A DNA stretch of 47,712 bases from Oscillospiraceae bacterium (GCA_035353335.1 DAOPZJ010000016.1:1-47712), one strand, 5' to 3'; numbered from the stretch's first letter, positions 17,327 to 27,080 are shown. Notes: a model not told the origin generated them from the letters alone. Translations and numbers: made by a program.

Positions 17327-18712
17327 CTAAAGTTTCTTCACAAGCGTTTTATATTCCTCGCCGCGGGTCTCATAGTTGGGATAACGGTCAAAGCTGGCAC
17401 AGGCGGGAGAGAGTGTGACAAAATCACCGCTATTCGCAATCGAACGGGCTTTTTGCACCGCTTCAAACATGTTTCCGACATAAAATATCGGCACTTTTTC
17501 TGCGTTGTAACCGGGCGCGGCAGCGATCGCGTCGCCCATCTTTTTTGCGGTGTCGCCGAATAAGATCACGGCCTTGCAGGTATCGACGACCGGTTTTCCG
17601 AGCGGTTCGAACGGGATTTTTTTGTCATAACCGCCGCCGATTAAAATAACGTTCTTTTTAAACGCGTTCAGCGCGGCGATCGTGCGGGTCGGTGTGGTCG
17701 CAATGGAATCGTTATAATATTTTACGCCGTCGAGTTCGCGTACGAATTCTTCGCGGTGTTCGACACCCTTGAAAGTTCGCGCGATCTCAGCCATAACCTT
17801 AACATCAACAACGCCCCAAACCGCCGCGAAGGCAGCCATATAGTTTTCGGCGTTGTGTTTCCCCGGCAATAAAATTTCGTCGGCAGCCATAATTTCCTCT
17901 TCTTCGCCGTTGGTGACGTGGACGAGTTCGCCGTCTTTAAGGTAAACTCCGTTTTCAACTTTTTTAAGCGAAGAAAAAAACGCTGTCTGCCCGCGTGTCT
18001 CGGAAGCAAACGACCTTGTAATTTCATTTTCAGCGTTCAGCACGCAGCGCGCAAAGGCGTTTTGATGCAAAAACAGATTCTTTTTGGAGGTGATGTATTC
18101 GTTCATATCTTTATGGATATCCAGATGGTTGGGGTTTACGTTGGTGACGACCGCAACGTCGGGACTTTTACGCATCGACATTAACTGGAAGCTGGACAGT
18201 TCGACGACCGCGACATCGTTATGCGACATCTCTTCGACTTTATCAAACAGGCTGCGGCCGATGTTTCCGCCTAGATGCACAAGTTTCCCCTGCTTCGTCA
18301 GGCACTCGGCGATGATGGTCGTGGTCGTGGTTTTGCCGTCACTGCCGGTCACGGCATAAATCGGGCACGGGCAGTAGTCGAAGAATAATTCCATCTCGGA
18401 GGTCACGGCGGCACCGCGTTTTCTGGCGGCAACGAGCGAGGGCAGGTCAAAATAGACCCCGGGCGCGCGGATAATGACATCGGCGTCGAAAACTTCGGGA
18501 TAATCCGGGCCGATTAAAAGCTTTGCGCCCCAGGAGCGGATTTCGTCACAGATCGAACCGAGCGCGGCTGCGCCTTTTTTATCGCAGACCGTGACCGGGA
18601 CACCTTTTTTTAACAATAACTTAATGAGCGGCGTGTTACTGACGCCGATTCCGATGACAAAGACCTTTTTTGAGCGAAGTTTCGCAAAAAAAGAATCCAA
18701 TCTGTTGTCCAT
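17327..18712 (-). CDS. murD: UDP-N-acetylmuramoylalanine--D-glutamate ligase
   Basis: 461 residues, normal for MurD. The N-terminal Rossmann-like domain (KVFVIGIGVSNTPLIKLLLK) binds the UDP part. The ATP loop is AVTGSDGKTTTTTII, followed by LGGNIGRS and VVELSSFQL. The carbamylated-lysine region and TNVNPNHLDIH are present, and the C-terminal domain holds YNDSIATTPTRTIAAL and LSPACASFDRYPNYETRG. It adds D-Glu to UDP-MurNAc-L-Ala in the cytoplasm. GGAGGAA lies 10 bases before the ATG. It is probably the first gene of the minus-strand run that continues through the M42 pair and the PLP enzyme. It is away from a classical mur-fts cluster. Confidence 0.96.
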   Translation of the reverse strand: MDNRLDSFFAKLRSKKVFVIGIGVSNTPLIKLLLKKGVPVTVCDKKGAAALGSICDEIRSWGAKLLIGPDYPEVFDADVIIRAPGVYFDLPSLVAARKRGAAVTSEMELFFDYCPCPIYAVTGSDGKTTTTTIIAECLTKQGKLVHLGGNIGRSLFDKVEEMSHNDVAVVELSSFQLMSMRKSPDVAVVTNVNPNHLDIHKDMNEYITSKKNLFLHQNAFARCVLNAENEITRSFASETRGQTAFFSSLKKVENGVYLKDGELVHVTNGEEEEIMAADEILLPGKHNAENYMAAFAAVWGVVDVKVMAEIARTFKGVEHREEFVRELDGVKYYNDSIATTPTRTIAALNAFKKNVILIGGGYDKKIPFEPLGKPVVDTCKAVILFGDTAKKMGDAIAAAPGYNAEKVPIFYVGNMFEAVQKARSIANSGDFVTLSPACASFDRYPNYETRGEEYKTLVKKL

Positions 18713-19053
18713 ACCGAGTTAGTTCCTCCGGGTGATATTTACTGAAAACAGCCGCTGTTATCCTGCTGCCGTTTTATATCAGTTTAGCATATTTTACCCG
18801 CAAATTCAATCGAATCAACACGACGGTGTGAGAATATGTTTTTATGCGCATCATTAACCTCATCACTGCCGAAGACAAAATATTGCAAAAATACACAGAA
18901 CATGGTATGATTATAAGGTTATTTTTTTGAGGTCCGGCTTTCAATGAAACGATACCAGTCAATTATGTCCTTTAAAATGCATAATGTTAATTTATAAATA
19001 TGTTCTGAAAGAAAACCGTTTTTACCGCAATAATATCATTTACGGAGGGCACA
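18713..19053. other. Intergenic region between murD and the VanZ gene
   Basis: 341 bases between divergent genes, AT-rich. It holds the plus-strand promoter at 18883-18911 and presumably a minus-strand murD promoter that I could not place with confidence. After the promoter there is a leader of about 135 bases with no hairpin that I recognise and no small gene with a convincing ribosome site. Confidence 0.6.
18883..18911 (+). promoter_or_regulatory. Sigma-A-type promoter for the VanZ-MscS run
   Basis: TTGCAA at 18883-18888, a 17-base spacer and TATGAT at 18906-18911. The transcript would have a leader of about 135 bases before the ATG at 19054. Confidence 0.7.
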
Positions 19054-19650
19054 ATGGCTGCTGCGTTCGAATACTTTTTAAATATGCTCCCGTATATGCT
19101 GATCTCACTGCCGTTCATCCTGCTTTGGCGCTATATGCGCGTCAACCGGCTTTCAAAACACAATCTGGTCAGCCCCCGGTCCCGCGAGATTTTAATGGTG
19201 ATTTTCACGATGTTTCTCGTGGGGTTGATTTCACAGACGGTGTTATCCGAAATCACGCTGACCGAAAGCGGTTTTTCGATCGTTCACCGTCCCGGCGGAG
19301 GCGGATTGAACCTCAAACTCTTCGATGTGTTCCGGCTTGTGAAAATCGAGACCTTTGAACGCGGAAAGATCAGCTTCTTTTTGATCAACATCGTCGGAAA
19401 CATCGTCGTTTTCATGCCCCTCGGTTTTTTTTCCTGTCTGTTATGGAAAAAGCCGTCGGTTTGGAAAGCGCTGCTTTACGGCATGATGACCTCATTGGTC
19501 ATCGAACTGGCGCAATACCCGCTCGAACGTGGCACCGATATCGATGACTTATGGCTGAATACGCTCGGCGCTTTACTCGGATGGGTGGTTTATATTGCAA
19601 TACGAAATCGGATTGACACACAAAAATACCGCATCAAAGATCAAAGATAA
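19054..19650 (+). CDS. VanZ family membrane protein
   Basis: 198 residues with four to five hydrophobic segments. The VanZ pattern is clear in NIVGNIVVFMPLGFF, then SLVIELAQYPLERGTDIDDL and LNTLGALLGWVVY. VanZ was named for low-level teicoplanin resistance, but chromosomal homologues are general envelope proteins of unknown mechanism and no other van gene is present. ACGGAGGGCACA precedes the ATG. MscS follows 24 bases downstream. Confidence 0.9.
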   Translation: MAAAFEYFLNMLPYMLISLPFILLWRYMRVNRLSKHNLVSPRSREILMVIFTMFLVGLISQTVLSEITLTESGFSIVHRPGGGGLNLKLFDVFRLVKIETFERGKISFFLINIVGNIVVFMPLGFFSCLLWKKPSVWKALLYGMMTSLVIELAQYPLERGTDIDDLWLNTLGALLGWVVYIAIRNRIDTQKYRIKDQR

Positions 19651-19674
19651 CCTATCGGAAAGGACGGTCTGATT

Positions 19675-20568
19675 ATGAAAGAAATTTGGCAATGGATTCT
19701 CGATGTTAATGACAAGACAAAGGCCACCTTCGAAGAAGGCCTTTTTATGACTTTGCTGGTATGGCTGTGTATCGGTGTCGCCGCTTGGATTTTACTTCAT
19801 GTCATCAAACGCATTCTTAAAGAAAAAGAAAAACGCGGCAAAAAGAACACTTTCCCGCTGCTGGCTCACTTGATTCGAGCATTGATTTATATCATTGCCG
19901 TCACCAGCGCTCTGTTTCAAATTCAACCTCTGAAAACCATGACGGTATCGCTGCTTGCGACTTCCGGCGTGCTGGCTGTGATCATCGGATTAGCCTCCCA
20001 GGAGGCCTTTTCAAATCTGGTTCACGGTTTGTTTATCTCACTGTTCAAACCGTTTGTGATCGGCGACATCATCACGATCAAAGACCTTGGCGTGACCGGC
20101 GTTGTGGAGGACATCAACCTGCATCACACAGTTTTAAAGACCTTTCAAAACAACCGCGTGATCGTGCCGAACGCGAAAACCAACGGCTCGGTGATCGAAA
20201 ACCAAATGCTTGGCGAAAAGCGGCTGTGCAATTATCTCGATATCAATATCGCATACACCGCCGATATCGACAAAGCCATTTCGCTGCTGCGAAATCTTGC
20301 CGTTTCGCATCCCTATTGCGTCGATGCAAGAAACCCGCAGGAGATCGCCTCCGGCGAACCGGTCGTTGCCGTGCGGGTAGTCGATTTAAAAGATTTCGGC
20401 GTCGCTTTGCGCGCATTTATTTGGTCTGCGGATTCCGGCTCCGGTTTCTCAATGCTGTGTGATCTGCGGAAAGAGATCATCAAGGAATTCGCCGCTCGTG
20501 AAATCGAGATCCCCTTCAATACCATGAACGCCGTTATAAAAAGCAAAGGCGGCGTAAATGATAAATAG
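19675..20568 (+). CDS. Small-conductance mechanosensitive ion channel (MscS family)
   Basis: 297 residues. Three hydrophobic segments come first; the pore helix and following beta domain read SLLATSGVLAVIIGLASQEAFSNL (core GLASQEAFSNL), then GLFISLFKPFVIGDIITI and GVVEDINLHHTVLKTFQNNRVIVPN. These are typical for MscS, which opens under membrane tension to release solutes. GGAAAGGACGG lies ahead of the ATG. It is likely co-transcribed with the VanZ gene. Confidence 0.93.
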   Translation: MKEIWQWILDVNDKTKATFEEGLFMTLLVWLCIGVAAWILLHVIKRILKEKEKRGKKNTFPLLAHLIRALIYIIAVTSALFQIQPLKTMTVSLLATSGVLAVIIGLASQEAFSNLVHGLFISLFKPFVIGDIITIKDLGVTGVVEDINLHHTVLKTFQNNRVIVPNAKTNGSVIENQMLGEKRLCNYLDINIAYTADIDKAISLLRNLAVSHPYCVDARNPQEIASGEPVVAVRVVDLKDFGVALRAFIWSADSGSGFSMLCDLRKEIIKEFAAREIEIPFNTMNAVIKSKGGVNDK

Positions 20569-20639
20569 ACCGCCGAACCGGCCTGCTTCGAAATACGGCG
20601 GCAGAAATTATTAAAGAAGAAACACGGGAGATAGACAAC

Positions 20640-21725
20640 ATGACCTCCAAACGAATCTTTGCGCCGCTGCTGACCTGCCTGTTATTTTTTTGTGCCTGCT
20701 CTGATTCTGCCGTCCAGAGCACAATCGAAACGAACGCAAATCCCCATTCCGAAATCTCTTCGGTTCCGACTGATTTTTTCTCCGAACTCGGAATTCCCGA
20801 ATCAGTCGGTTTCGACGGTACCTATACCCGGGAGACGCGCCAAAAAATGTTCGCACTGGGTTTCAGTTATACGGATGTGGAATCGTTGATTGATATGGGA
20901 TATTTCATTGACGATATTTTCCTCTTTACCCCCGAAGAAAAAGATGTTTATGCAGCGGCAGGCAGGTTTACGCCCCATGAATCGCTTTTGGAACTGACAA
21001 AAATTCTTTACACGGATATCGAAGGGCTGGATGATTATTTCACCGCTTTCGGAGATAAAAGCGTCGTCGTTCCCGAATTAATTCAATACGGCGAGAGCGT
21101 TTTAGGCCGCCCGCTCTATTATTATCACATCAAAAACCCGAACCGGGAACCGACAAAAAAGATCATGCTGACCTTTGCGATTCACGGCTATGAGAGCGAG
21201 GCCTCCAGCGACGGCGCATACTTGGCCGAACAGGCCTACCAGATCGCATTCTTTTATTGTCTCAAACCCGAGTACCTCGAGGACACAGAATTGTTCATCG
21301 TACCGATGGTCAACCCCGACGGCGTGATGAACCGAAACGGCGGCGTCAAATTCGGACGCGGGCAGTCACAGGGGATTGATATGAACCGCGATTTCCTGAA
21401 AGGCGAATTTAAGGCGCAGGAGACAGCCGCACTCAGAGACCTGATTAAAACCGTTTCTCCCGACGTTTTCATCGATTTCCACGGCTGGTACAGCGAATCC
21501 TACGGTGACGCCGAACTCGGGCGGGCGTTTGCGGCAAATCTCGGTCTTGCGCACATCAGTGAGGATTACGGCACCCGCCAGGGATATTTATACGGATACG
21601 CCAAGTCACAGGGTGCGCGCTCCCTTTTGATCGAACACAGCGGCTATGCTTCGGTCAACACAAAAGACCTGATATTATCGCTGAACACCATTATGCGGAT
21701 GAATTTAAACCAACCGACTCAATAA
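20640..21725 (+). CDS. M14 family zinc carboxypeptidase lipoprotein
   Basis: 361 residues. A lipoprotein signal peptide ends in a lipobox-like LLFFCAC (Cys about 18 or 20), so the enzyme is membrane-anchored outside the cell. The M14 zinc site is seen in IHGYESEASSDG (His and Glu of HxxE) and later FIDFHGWYSES (third His). IDMNRDF carries the substrate-binding Asn-Arg pair, and LIEHSGYAS has the catalytic Glu. A segment of about 100 residues lies between lipobox and peptidase domain. It may trim peptidoglycan stem peptides or dietary peptides; the choice is open. The ATG is at 20640, with AGGGAG-like purines weakly placed upstream. Confidence 0.88.
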   Translation: MTSKRIFAPLLTCLLFFCACSDSAVQSTIETNANPHSEISSVPTDFFSELGIPESVGFDGTYTRETRQKMFALGFSYTDVESLIDMGYFIDDIFLFTPEEKDVYAAAGRFTPHESLLELTKILYTDIEGLDDYFTAFGDKSVVVPELIQYGESVLGRPLYYYHIKNPNREPTKKIMLTFAIHGYESEASSDGAYLAEQAYQIAFFYCLKPEYLEDTELFIVPMVNPDGVMNRNGGVKFGRGQSQGIDMNRDFLKGEFKAQETAALRDLIKTVSPDVFIDFHGWYSESYGDAELGRAFAANLGLAHISEDYGTRQGYLYGYAKSQGARSLLIEHSGYASVNTKDLILSLNTIMRMNLNQPTQ

Positions 21726-21747
21726 AACAGCAAAGGACGGTAAAAAT

Positions 21748-23397
21748 ATGGATTACAAAAAACTCGCGGATTTAGTGCTGCCGAACGTGTGCAGCGACCT
21801 TTCCGTTTGGGAGAAAAGATATCCCCCGCGTGCTCTGCCGGAGGGCGCCAGAGTGACCCGGTTTGCACCGAGTCCGACCGGTCTGCCGCACCTCGGCAAC
21901 GTGTTTACCTGCAATGTCGATCTGCGGCTTGCGCATCAGAGCGGCGGCGTCTGTTTTTTACGTATTGAGGACACCGATGCCAAACGCACCGTCAAAGACG
22001 GAATCGCCAAGATCGTAAAGATGCTCGGGGAGTTCGGCATTTTCTTCGACGAGGGGCCGACCCTTGACGGCGGTGAAAAAGGCGATTACGGCTCCTACAC
22101 CCAGAGCAAACGCAAGGCGTTGTATCAGTCCTGCGCCAAATGGCTGATTGAACAGGGACTTGCTTACCCTTGCTTCTGCACTGCCGAGGAGCTCAACGAC
22201 ATCCGCGCAAAACAAAAAGCCGCTAAAGTCCCCGCGCCGGGCTATTTCGGCGAGTGGGCCCGCTGCCGTGACCTGACACTTGAGGAAGTCGAGAAGAATC
22301 TGGCTGCGGGCAAAGATTATGTCATCCGGCTGCGCAGCGCAGGCGACGCCAAAAAGACCGACCATATCACCGACAACATACGCGGAACGATGGAGTTCCC
22401 GCAAAATATCATGGACGTCGTACTGCTCAAATCCGACGGCATCCCGACCTATCACTTTGCCCATGCGGTCGACGACCACTTTATGCGCGTGACCGATGTG
22501 GTGCGCGGCGACGAGTGGATGGCCTCTTCGCCGATTCACGCGGAACTGTTCCGTGTGCTCGGTTACAAACAGCCCCGCTATACTCATGTCGCGCCCATCA
22601 GCAAGATCGAAGGCAACAGTAAGCGCAAGCTCTCCAAACGCAAAGACCCCGAATTCGGCTTGATCTTTTATCATGAGATGGGCTACGACAAGGACGCTGT
22701 GATCGAATATCTGACTTCAATTGCCAACTCCGGTTTTGAGGACTGGCGGCGGGCGAATCCCAAAGCCCCGATTGATGATTATAAATTCAATGTTAAAAAT
22801 ATGTCTGTCTCCGGCGCAGTATTTGACCGTAGCAAGCTCGATGATGTCTGCAAAAACTACATATCCCTGCTCTCGGCGGACGATGTGCTTGCGCGTTATC
22901 TCGCCTGGGCAATGCTGTTCAACCCCGAGATGGCAAAACTCGTCGGATGCGATCAAGGGCGCTGGCGCGAAATTTTCAACATCGACCGCGAAGTACCGAA
23001 ACCCCGCAAAGATATCGCAAACTGGAGCATGGTGAGAGATTATTTCGGCTATTTCATCAACGAGGATTTTTATGGCGACATCAAGGACAGCTATGACCTC
23101 GGAACGCTTTCCGCCGACGATTTCAAGGCCGCGCTTGCCGGATACGCCAAACTGTTTGACTATTCCGATGACCGCGATGTATGGTTTGCCAAGGTCAAGC
23201 AGGTCGCGGACGGAATCGGTTATGCATCCGATACCAAGCTCTACAAAGCCAATCCCGAGGCCTATAAAGGCCCGTTATCCGACGTCGCGGCGATGATCCG
23301 CATTTCCGTCACGAACCGAAGCCAAACCCCCGACTTGTATACGATCATGCAGGTGCTCGGTGAAGACGAGTGTAAAAAACGAATCAATATCAAATAA
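21748..23397 (+). CDS. gltX: Glutamate--tRNA ligase
   Basis: 549 residues, somewhat longer than the usual 480-500. The class I signature HIGH appears as PSPTGLPHLGNVF (His48 to Asn51) and KMSKS as KRKLSKRK (residues 292-299). A zinc knuckle is suggested by CFC (Cys142 and 144) with a later YFGEWARC. RIEDTDAKR and PTYHFAHAVDDHFMRVTDVVRGDEW are typical of GluRS. It charges tRNA-Glu (and perhaps tRNA-Gln, if the Gat route is used). AAAGGACGG lies 10 bases ahead of the ATG. The MFS gene follows 15 bases later. Confidence 0.95.
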   Translation: MDYKKLADLVLPNVCSDLSVWEKRYPPRALPEGARVTRFAPSPTGLPHLGNVFTCNVDLRLAHQSGGVCFLRIEDTDAKRTVKDGIAKIVKMLGEFGIFFDEGPTLDGGEKGDYGSYTQSKRKALYQSCAKWLIEQGLAYPCFCTAEELNDIRAKQKAAKVPAPGYFGEWARCRDLTLEEVEKNLAAGKDYVIRLRSAGDAKKTDHITDNIRGTMEFPQNIMDVVLLKSDGIPTYHFAHAVDDHFMRVTDVVRGDEWMASSPIHAELFRVLGYKQPRYTHVAPISKIEGNSKRKLSKRKDPEFGLIFYHEMGYDKDAVIEYLTSIANSGFEDWRRANPKAPIDDYKFNVKNMSVSGAVFDRSKLDDVCKNYISLLSADDVLARYLAWAMLFNPEMAKLVGCDQGRWREIFNIDREVPKPRKDIANWSMVRDYFGYFINEDFYGDIKDSYDLGTLSADDFKAALAGYAKLFDYSDDRDVWFAKVKQVADGIGYASDTKLYKANPEAYKGPLSDVAAMIRISVTNRSQTPDLYTIMQVLGEDECKKRINIK

Positions 23398-23412
23398 AGG
23401 ATGTACTAAAAC

Positions 23413-24705
23413 GTGAGCACTAAGCTCTGGAATAAAAATTTCATGATCATCACCGTCGGAACGGTGATTTCGATGCTCGGCAATGCCATCAGCGGTTTTG
23501 CCATCGGTCTTCTGGTACTCGACTATACCAAATCGGTCTTTCTGTATTCGCTGTTCATGGTGGCCTACAACCTTCCGAAAATCATCATGCCGATGGTTGC
23601 CGGGCCGTATTTGGATAATTTCCCGCGTGCAAAAGTCATCTACTCGCTTGACTTTCTGTCTGCGGCGATCTATTTTGGACTGTTTTTCCTGCTGCATTTC
23701 AACATCTTCAGTTTCTGGCCGTTCTTAGCGCTGGCGGTTCTGATCGGTTCGATCGACAGCACTTACCAGACCGCTTACGACAGCTTATACCCGACACTGA
23801 TCGCAAAAGAACACTACAGCAAGGCCTATTCGATCTCGAGCATCATTTATCCGGTCGCGGCGGTCATGGTGCCGGTCGCGGCGTATGTATATGAAAAACT
23901 CGGCAATATGGCACCGCTGTTTCTGTTCAACGCCGTCACCTTTTTCATCGCCGCGGTGATGGAGGTCTTCATCAAAGCACCGGAGACGCATATTCAGCAC
24001 CGCACGCAAAAATTCACCGCAAAATACTATTTCAACGAATTCAAAGCCGGTGTGGACTACATACGCTCCGAGAAGGGGCTTTTGGTGGTCACTGCTTACT
24101 TTTTAATCGCGAACCTCTCCTATTCGACCGGAGGGCTTGCACTGCCCTATTTCAAGAGCACGCCGGAATTGGGCGTCATGGTCTATACCTTCGTGATGGG
24201 CGCAAACTTATTGGGACGGCTGGTCGGCGGATTTTTGCATTATAAGATGAAACTGCCCCCGAAGCATAAATTTTCGATCGCATTGACGGTCTATATCACG
24301 ACCTGCATCCTCGAGGGCGGCTATTTGTTCACACCGATCGGCATGATGATTCCGCTGATGTTCGTGTCCGGTTTGTTTTCCGTCACATCATATAACATTC
24401 GGATTGCGGCAACTCAGAGCTATATCCCGAACGATTATCGGGGCCGGTTTAACGGCTCGTTTCAGATGCTGCTTTCGCTTGGGATGATCGCCGGACAACT
24501 TGTCACCGGCGCACTCGGTGACCATTTCTCGGCGCGATTAATCATCCTGTTCGGTTATGTGATCAATTTCGCGGCGGTGTTTTTGATCATGCTGCCGGGC
24601 GGAAAGCATGTTAAACCCATCTACAATGCTGTCTATGAAAAGCCGACGGAACCTGAGGGTTTAGAGGAGCCGAATCTGACCAATCCTGCTGCGGAAAATG
24701 AATAA
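23413..24705 (+). CDS. MFS transporter
   Basis: 430 residues with about twelve hydrophobic segments and a cytoplasmic loop in the middle. The start is GTG, with AAAGGATG upstream. Segments such as FMIITVGTVISMLGNAISGFAIG and the second half YIPNDYRGRFNGSFQMLLSLGMIAG (core NDYRGRFNGSF) match the MFS_3 type of multidrug or macrolide-like efflux proteins. The charged C-terminal tail ends in EEPNLTNPAAENE. The substrate is unknown. It ends the gltX transcription unit before a strong terminator. Confidence 0.88.
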   Translation: MSTKLWNKNFMIITVGTVISMLGNAISGFAIGLLVLDYTKSVFLYSLFMVAYNLPKIIMPMVAGPYLDNFPRAKVIYSLDFLSAAIYFGLFFLLHFNIFSFWPFLALAVLIGSIDSTYQTAYDSLYPTLIAKEHYSKAYSISSIIYPVAAVMVPVAAYVYEKLGNMAPLFLFNAVTFFIAAVMEVFIKAPETHIQHRTQKFTAKYYFNEFKAGVDYIRSEKGLLVVTAYFLIANLSYSTGGLALPYFKSTPELGVMVYTFVMGANLLGRLVGGFLHYKMKLPPKHKFSIALTVYITTCILEGGYLFTPIGMMIPLMFVSGLFSVTSYNIRIAATQSYIPNDYRGRFNGSFQMLLSLGMIAGQLVTGALGDHFSARLIILFGYVINFAAVFLIMLPGGKHVKPIYNAVYEKPTEPEGLEEPNLTNPAAENE

Positions 24706-24708
24706 CCA

Positions 24709-24750
24709 AAATTAATCGCGGGCGGCTTTTTCAAGGCCGCCCGTTTAATT
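24709..24750. terminator. Strong bidirectional terminator
   Basis: An 8-bp GC-rich stem (24719-24726 with 24736-24743) flanked by complementary A/T runs that extend it. It follows the MFS stop and lies between convergent genes. Confidence 0.92.
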
Positions 24751-24876
24751 TTACCGAAACCATACAAGTGCACTGAGGCTATGCTTTTGCATGATTTTTT
24801 TATTTAAAAATTTCCCATTTCATAAAAATAGACACAAGTAATTTGACTTTACACTTTACATTTATGATTTTTTACT

Positions 24877-26049
24877 CTAAAAAGTTCCCTCGGTGTTTAA
24901 AATCGTTCCGGTGCCCGATTTTGTCATTGTTGAATTCTTAATTTTATCCGCGAGCAGTGATTCGAAGAGCTTTTCGTCGATGTGTTCCGGCTCAACCCAC
25001 TCACCCGTCCAGGCTGAGAGGTGAATCGCATTCGAGATCGAAAGACCCCGGATACCCTCGATGCCGGGGGCAAGCAGCGGTGTTTTATTCAATACGGCGG
25101 AGGCGAAATCGGTCAGGATGCCCGCGTGTCCGAGATGGCATTCGGGGGTCTCCGGCACGGCAATCTCAAGCACCTCGTGCTCCGGTTCGCCGAAACCGGT
25201 TTTACAAGTGCTGTTCCATTCGGTCTCGCTGATCTTGTTTTTGGTAAAAATCAATTTATCGTCTTCCAAAACGACTTTACCGTTATCTGCGGAAATTTCG
25301 AGCCGGTTGGTACCGGGGGTTTCGAACGTCGAGGTCACAAACAACCCGGTGGCGCCGCTCTCGTATTCCGCGAACGCCGTGACGTCGTTTTCGACTTCGA
25401 TATTGCGGTGTCTGCCGTTATAGGCATGCGCGTGAATACGTTTCGGTATGCCGCACATCCATTGCCATAAGTCGAGCTGGTGCGGGTCTTGGTTGAGCAG
25501 CACGCCGCCGCCCTCACCGCCCCAGGTCGCGCGCCATCCGCCCGAATCATAATAGCTCTGGGAGCGATACCAGTTGGTGATAATCCAGATCACGCGCCGA
25601 ATTTCGCCGAGCTCTCCGGTCATGATCATCTCGCGCAATTTTTGATAAAGCGGATTGGTGCGCTGGTTATACATAATGCCGAAAACCTTACCGCTCTTTT
25701 GCGCAGCTTCGTTCATCTTACGGGCAGCAGAAGTATAGACGCAGATCGGCTTTTCGCACAGCACATTCAAGCCGCTCTCAAGCGCCTTGATTGTGATGTC
25801 GGGATGTGCATAATGCGGTGTTGACACCAGCATGCTGTCAAAGATCTTTGAAGCGATTGCCTGTTCGACGCCTTCGAAATAGCGTACGCTCTCTCCGTAT
25901 TGCTTTTTCGCTGCTTCGAGCTTTTTGGGGTTGTTATCGCAGATCGCGGTGAGTTCCACCCCTTGCGTGATCCCGTCTGCAATGCGTTTGCAATGCAGTG
26001 TGCCGATGTTGCCGCAGCCGGTCACGCAAAGCTTGATCTTGTTCTCCAT
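24877..26049 (-). CDS. Gfo/Idh/MocA family dehydrogenase
   Basis: 390 residues. The N-terminal NAD(P)-binding fold begins KLCVTGCGNIGTLHCKRI. The catalytic EKP motif is present in VLCEKPICVYT, and a second motif lies at GGGVLLNQDPHQLDLWQWMCG, with the usual acid/base His in the QDPHQLDL part. Such enzymes oxidise or epimerise sugars and inositols through a keto intermediate. It follows an isomerase-like gene by 21 bases, a common pair in the catabolism of inositol or rare sugars. The substrate is not defined. Confidence 0.93.
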   Translation of the reverse strand: MENKIKLCVTGCGNIGTLHCKRIADGITQGVELTAICDNNPKKLEAAKKQYGESVRYFEGVEQAIASKIFDSMLVSTPHYAHPDITIKALESGLNVLCEKPICVYTSAARKMNEAAQKSGKVFGIMYNQRTNPLYQKLREMIMTGELGEIRRVIWIITNWYRSQSYYDSGGWRATWGGEGGGVLLNQDPHQLDLWQWMCGIPKRIHAHAYNGRHRNIEVENDVTAFAEYESGATGLFVTSTFETPGTNRLEISADNGKVVLEDDKLIFTKNKISETEWNSTCKTGFGEPEHEVLEIAVPETPECHLGHAGILTDFASAVLNKTPLLAPGIEGIRGLSISNAIHLSAWTGEWVEPEHIDEKLFESLLADKIKNSTMTKSGTGTILNTEGTF

Positions 26050-26070
26050 GGCTAATTACTTCCTTTTGTT

Positions 26071-26931
26071 TCAGGCATTTATGACCTTTTTCATCGCATC
26101 TCTGAGGCAGTTCACCGCGAGTTCAAAACGCCCTAAGGCATCCGTGCCACCGCTGAAATTCAATTCCTTTTTGTCCTGCTCCAATGCGGAAAAACCTTTG
26201 AAATCGCCGAGATGCGGTTCGAGCGACAAGAACCCGTCGTAACTGTTTTCATATAAGGCCGCGAGCATTTCTTTGATTTCACCGTCTCCGTAACCGGCCG
26301 GAACGACGCTTGCATCTGCAAATTTCGCGTCCTTGATGTGGACGTATTCGATATATTTCACAAGCAGCCGATAGGCCTCCATAACCTTTTGACCGCATTG
26401 TACAAAATTAGCCGGATCAAATGTCATCTTAAAATTTTCGTCTCCGAGACGCTCCATCAACTGTTTACAGCGCGGTGCGATATCGCCGAAAATCCCCTTT
26501 TCGTTTTCATGCAGCAGCACTAAATTCAGGGGTATCGCTTTTTCCTTAAATTTTTCAAGCCGCTCGCAGACAGGTTCAGAATACTGTTGGGCATCCTCAC
26601 CTTTCGGCATATAAAAGCTGAAGATCCGGATATAGCGCGCGCCCATGATCTGCGCAGCGCCGAGCATGCGCTCAAAAACCGCAAGGTGCGGCGCAAAATC
26701 GTCTTTGATTCCGATCTTTCCAACGGGTGAACCGATGGCCGAAACCCGGATATCTTCCCCGTCAAGGCGCTTTTTAATTTCGCGCAGTTCCTGTTCCGAA
26801 AACTCCGAAACATTCCTGCCTCCGACGCCTCTCAATTCGAGATGACCGATGCCGCAGCGTCTCATCTCCCGCATCTGCACCGAGAGATCACTGTCTATTT
26901 CATCCGCAAAACATGATAACACAAAACTCAT
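26071..26931 (-). CDS. Sugar phosphate isomerase/epimerase (xylose isomerase-like TIM barrel)
   Basis: 286 residues of the AP-endonuclease-2 type barrel. The strand pattern shows CGIGHLELRGVGGRN, then ARYIRIFSFYMP, LVLLHENEKGIFG (Glu and His-like metal positions), FKMTFDPANFVQCG, YVHIKDAKF and GFLSLEPHLG. Acidic and His residues at strand ends would bind one or two metal ions. It is the first gene of a two-gene operon with the Gfo/Idh/MocA gene. GAGGAG precedes the ATG and a promoter lies at 26969-26996. Confidence 0.88.
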   Translation of the reverse strand: MSFVLSCFADEIDSDLSVQMREMRRCGIGHLELRGVGGRNVSEFSEQELREIKKRLDGEDIRVSAIGSPVGKIGIKDDFAPHLAVFERMLGAAQIMGARYIRIFSFYMPKGEDAQQYSEPVCERLEKFKEKAIPLNLVLLHENEKGIFGDIAPRCKQLMERLGDENFKMTFDPANFVQCGQKVMEAYRLLVKYIEYVHIKDAKFADASVVPAGYGDGEIKEMLAALYENSYDGFLSLEPHLGDFKGFSALEQDKKELNFSGGTDALGRFELAVNCLRDAMKKVINA

Positions 26932-26968
26932 TTTTGGTTCTCCTCACCTGTTAAAAAGGACTGAGCTA

Positions 26969-26996
26969 ATTATATAATACATGTCTTATAAGTCAA
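26969..26996 (-). promoter_or_regulatory. Sigma-A-type promoter for the isomerase/dehydrogenase operon
   Basis: Minus strand: TTGACT at 26996-26991, a 16-base spacer and TATAAT at 26974-26969. The start codon at 26931 is about 38 bases after the -10. Confidence 0.78.
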
Positions 26997-27080
26997 GCCG
27001 AATAGAAAAATTCATATGTTTTGTTAAAAATGCACAAAGTTATGGTTTTGTTTTATCGCATATTTTCTGTTTATACGTTA

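Noticed and set aside
19054..19650. VanZ as a glycopeptide resistance gene
   Set aside because: No vanHAX, vanRS or vanY context; the family is broad and mostly unrelated to resistance.
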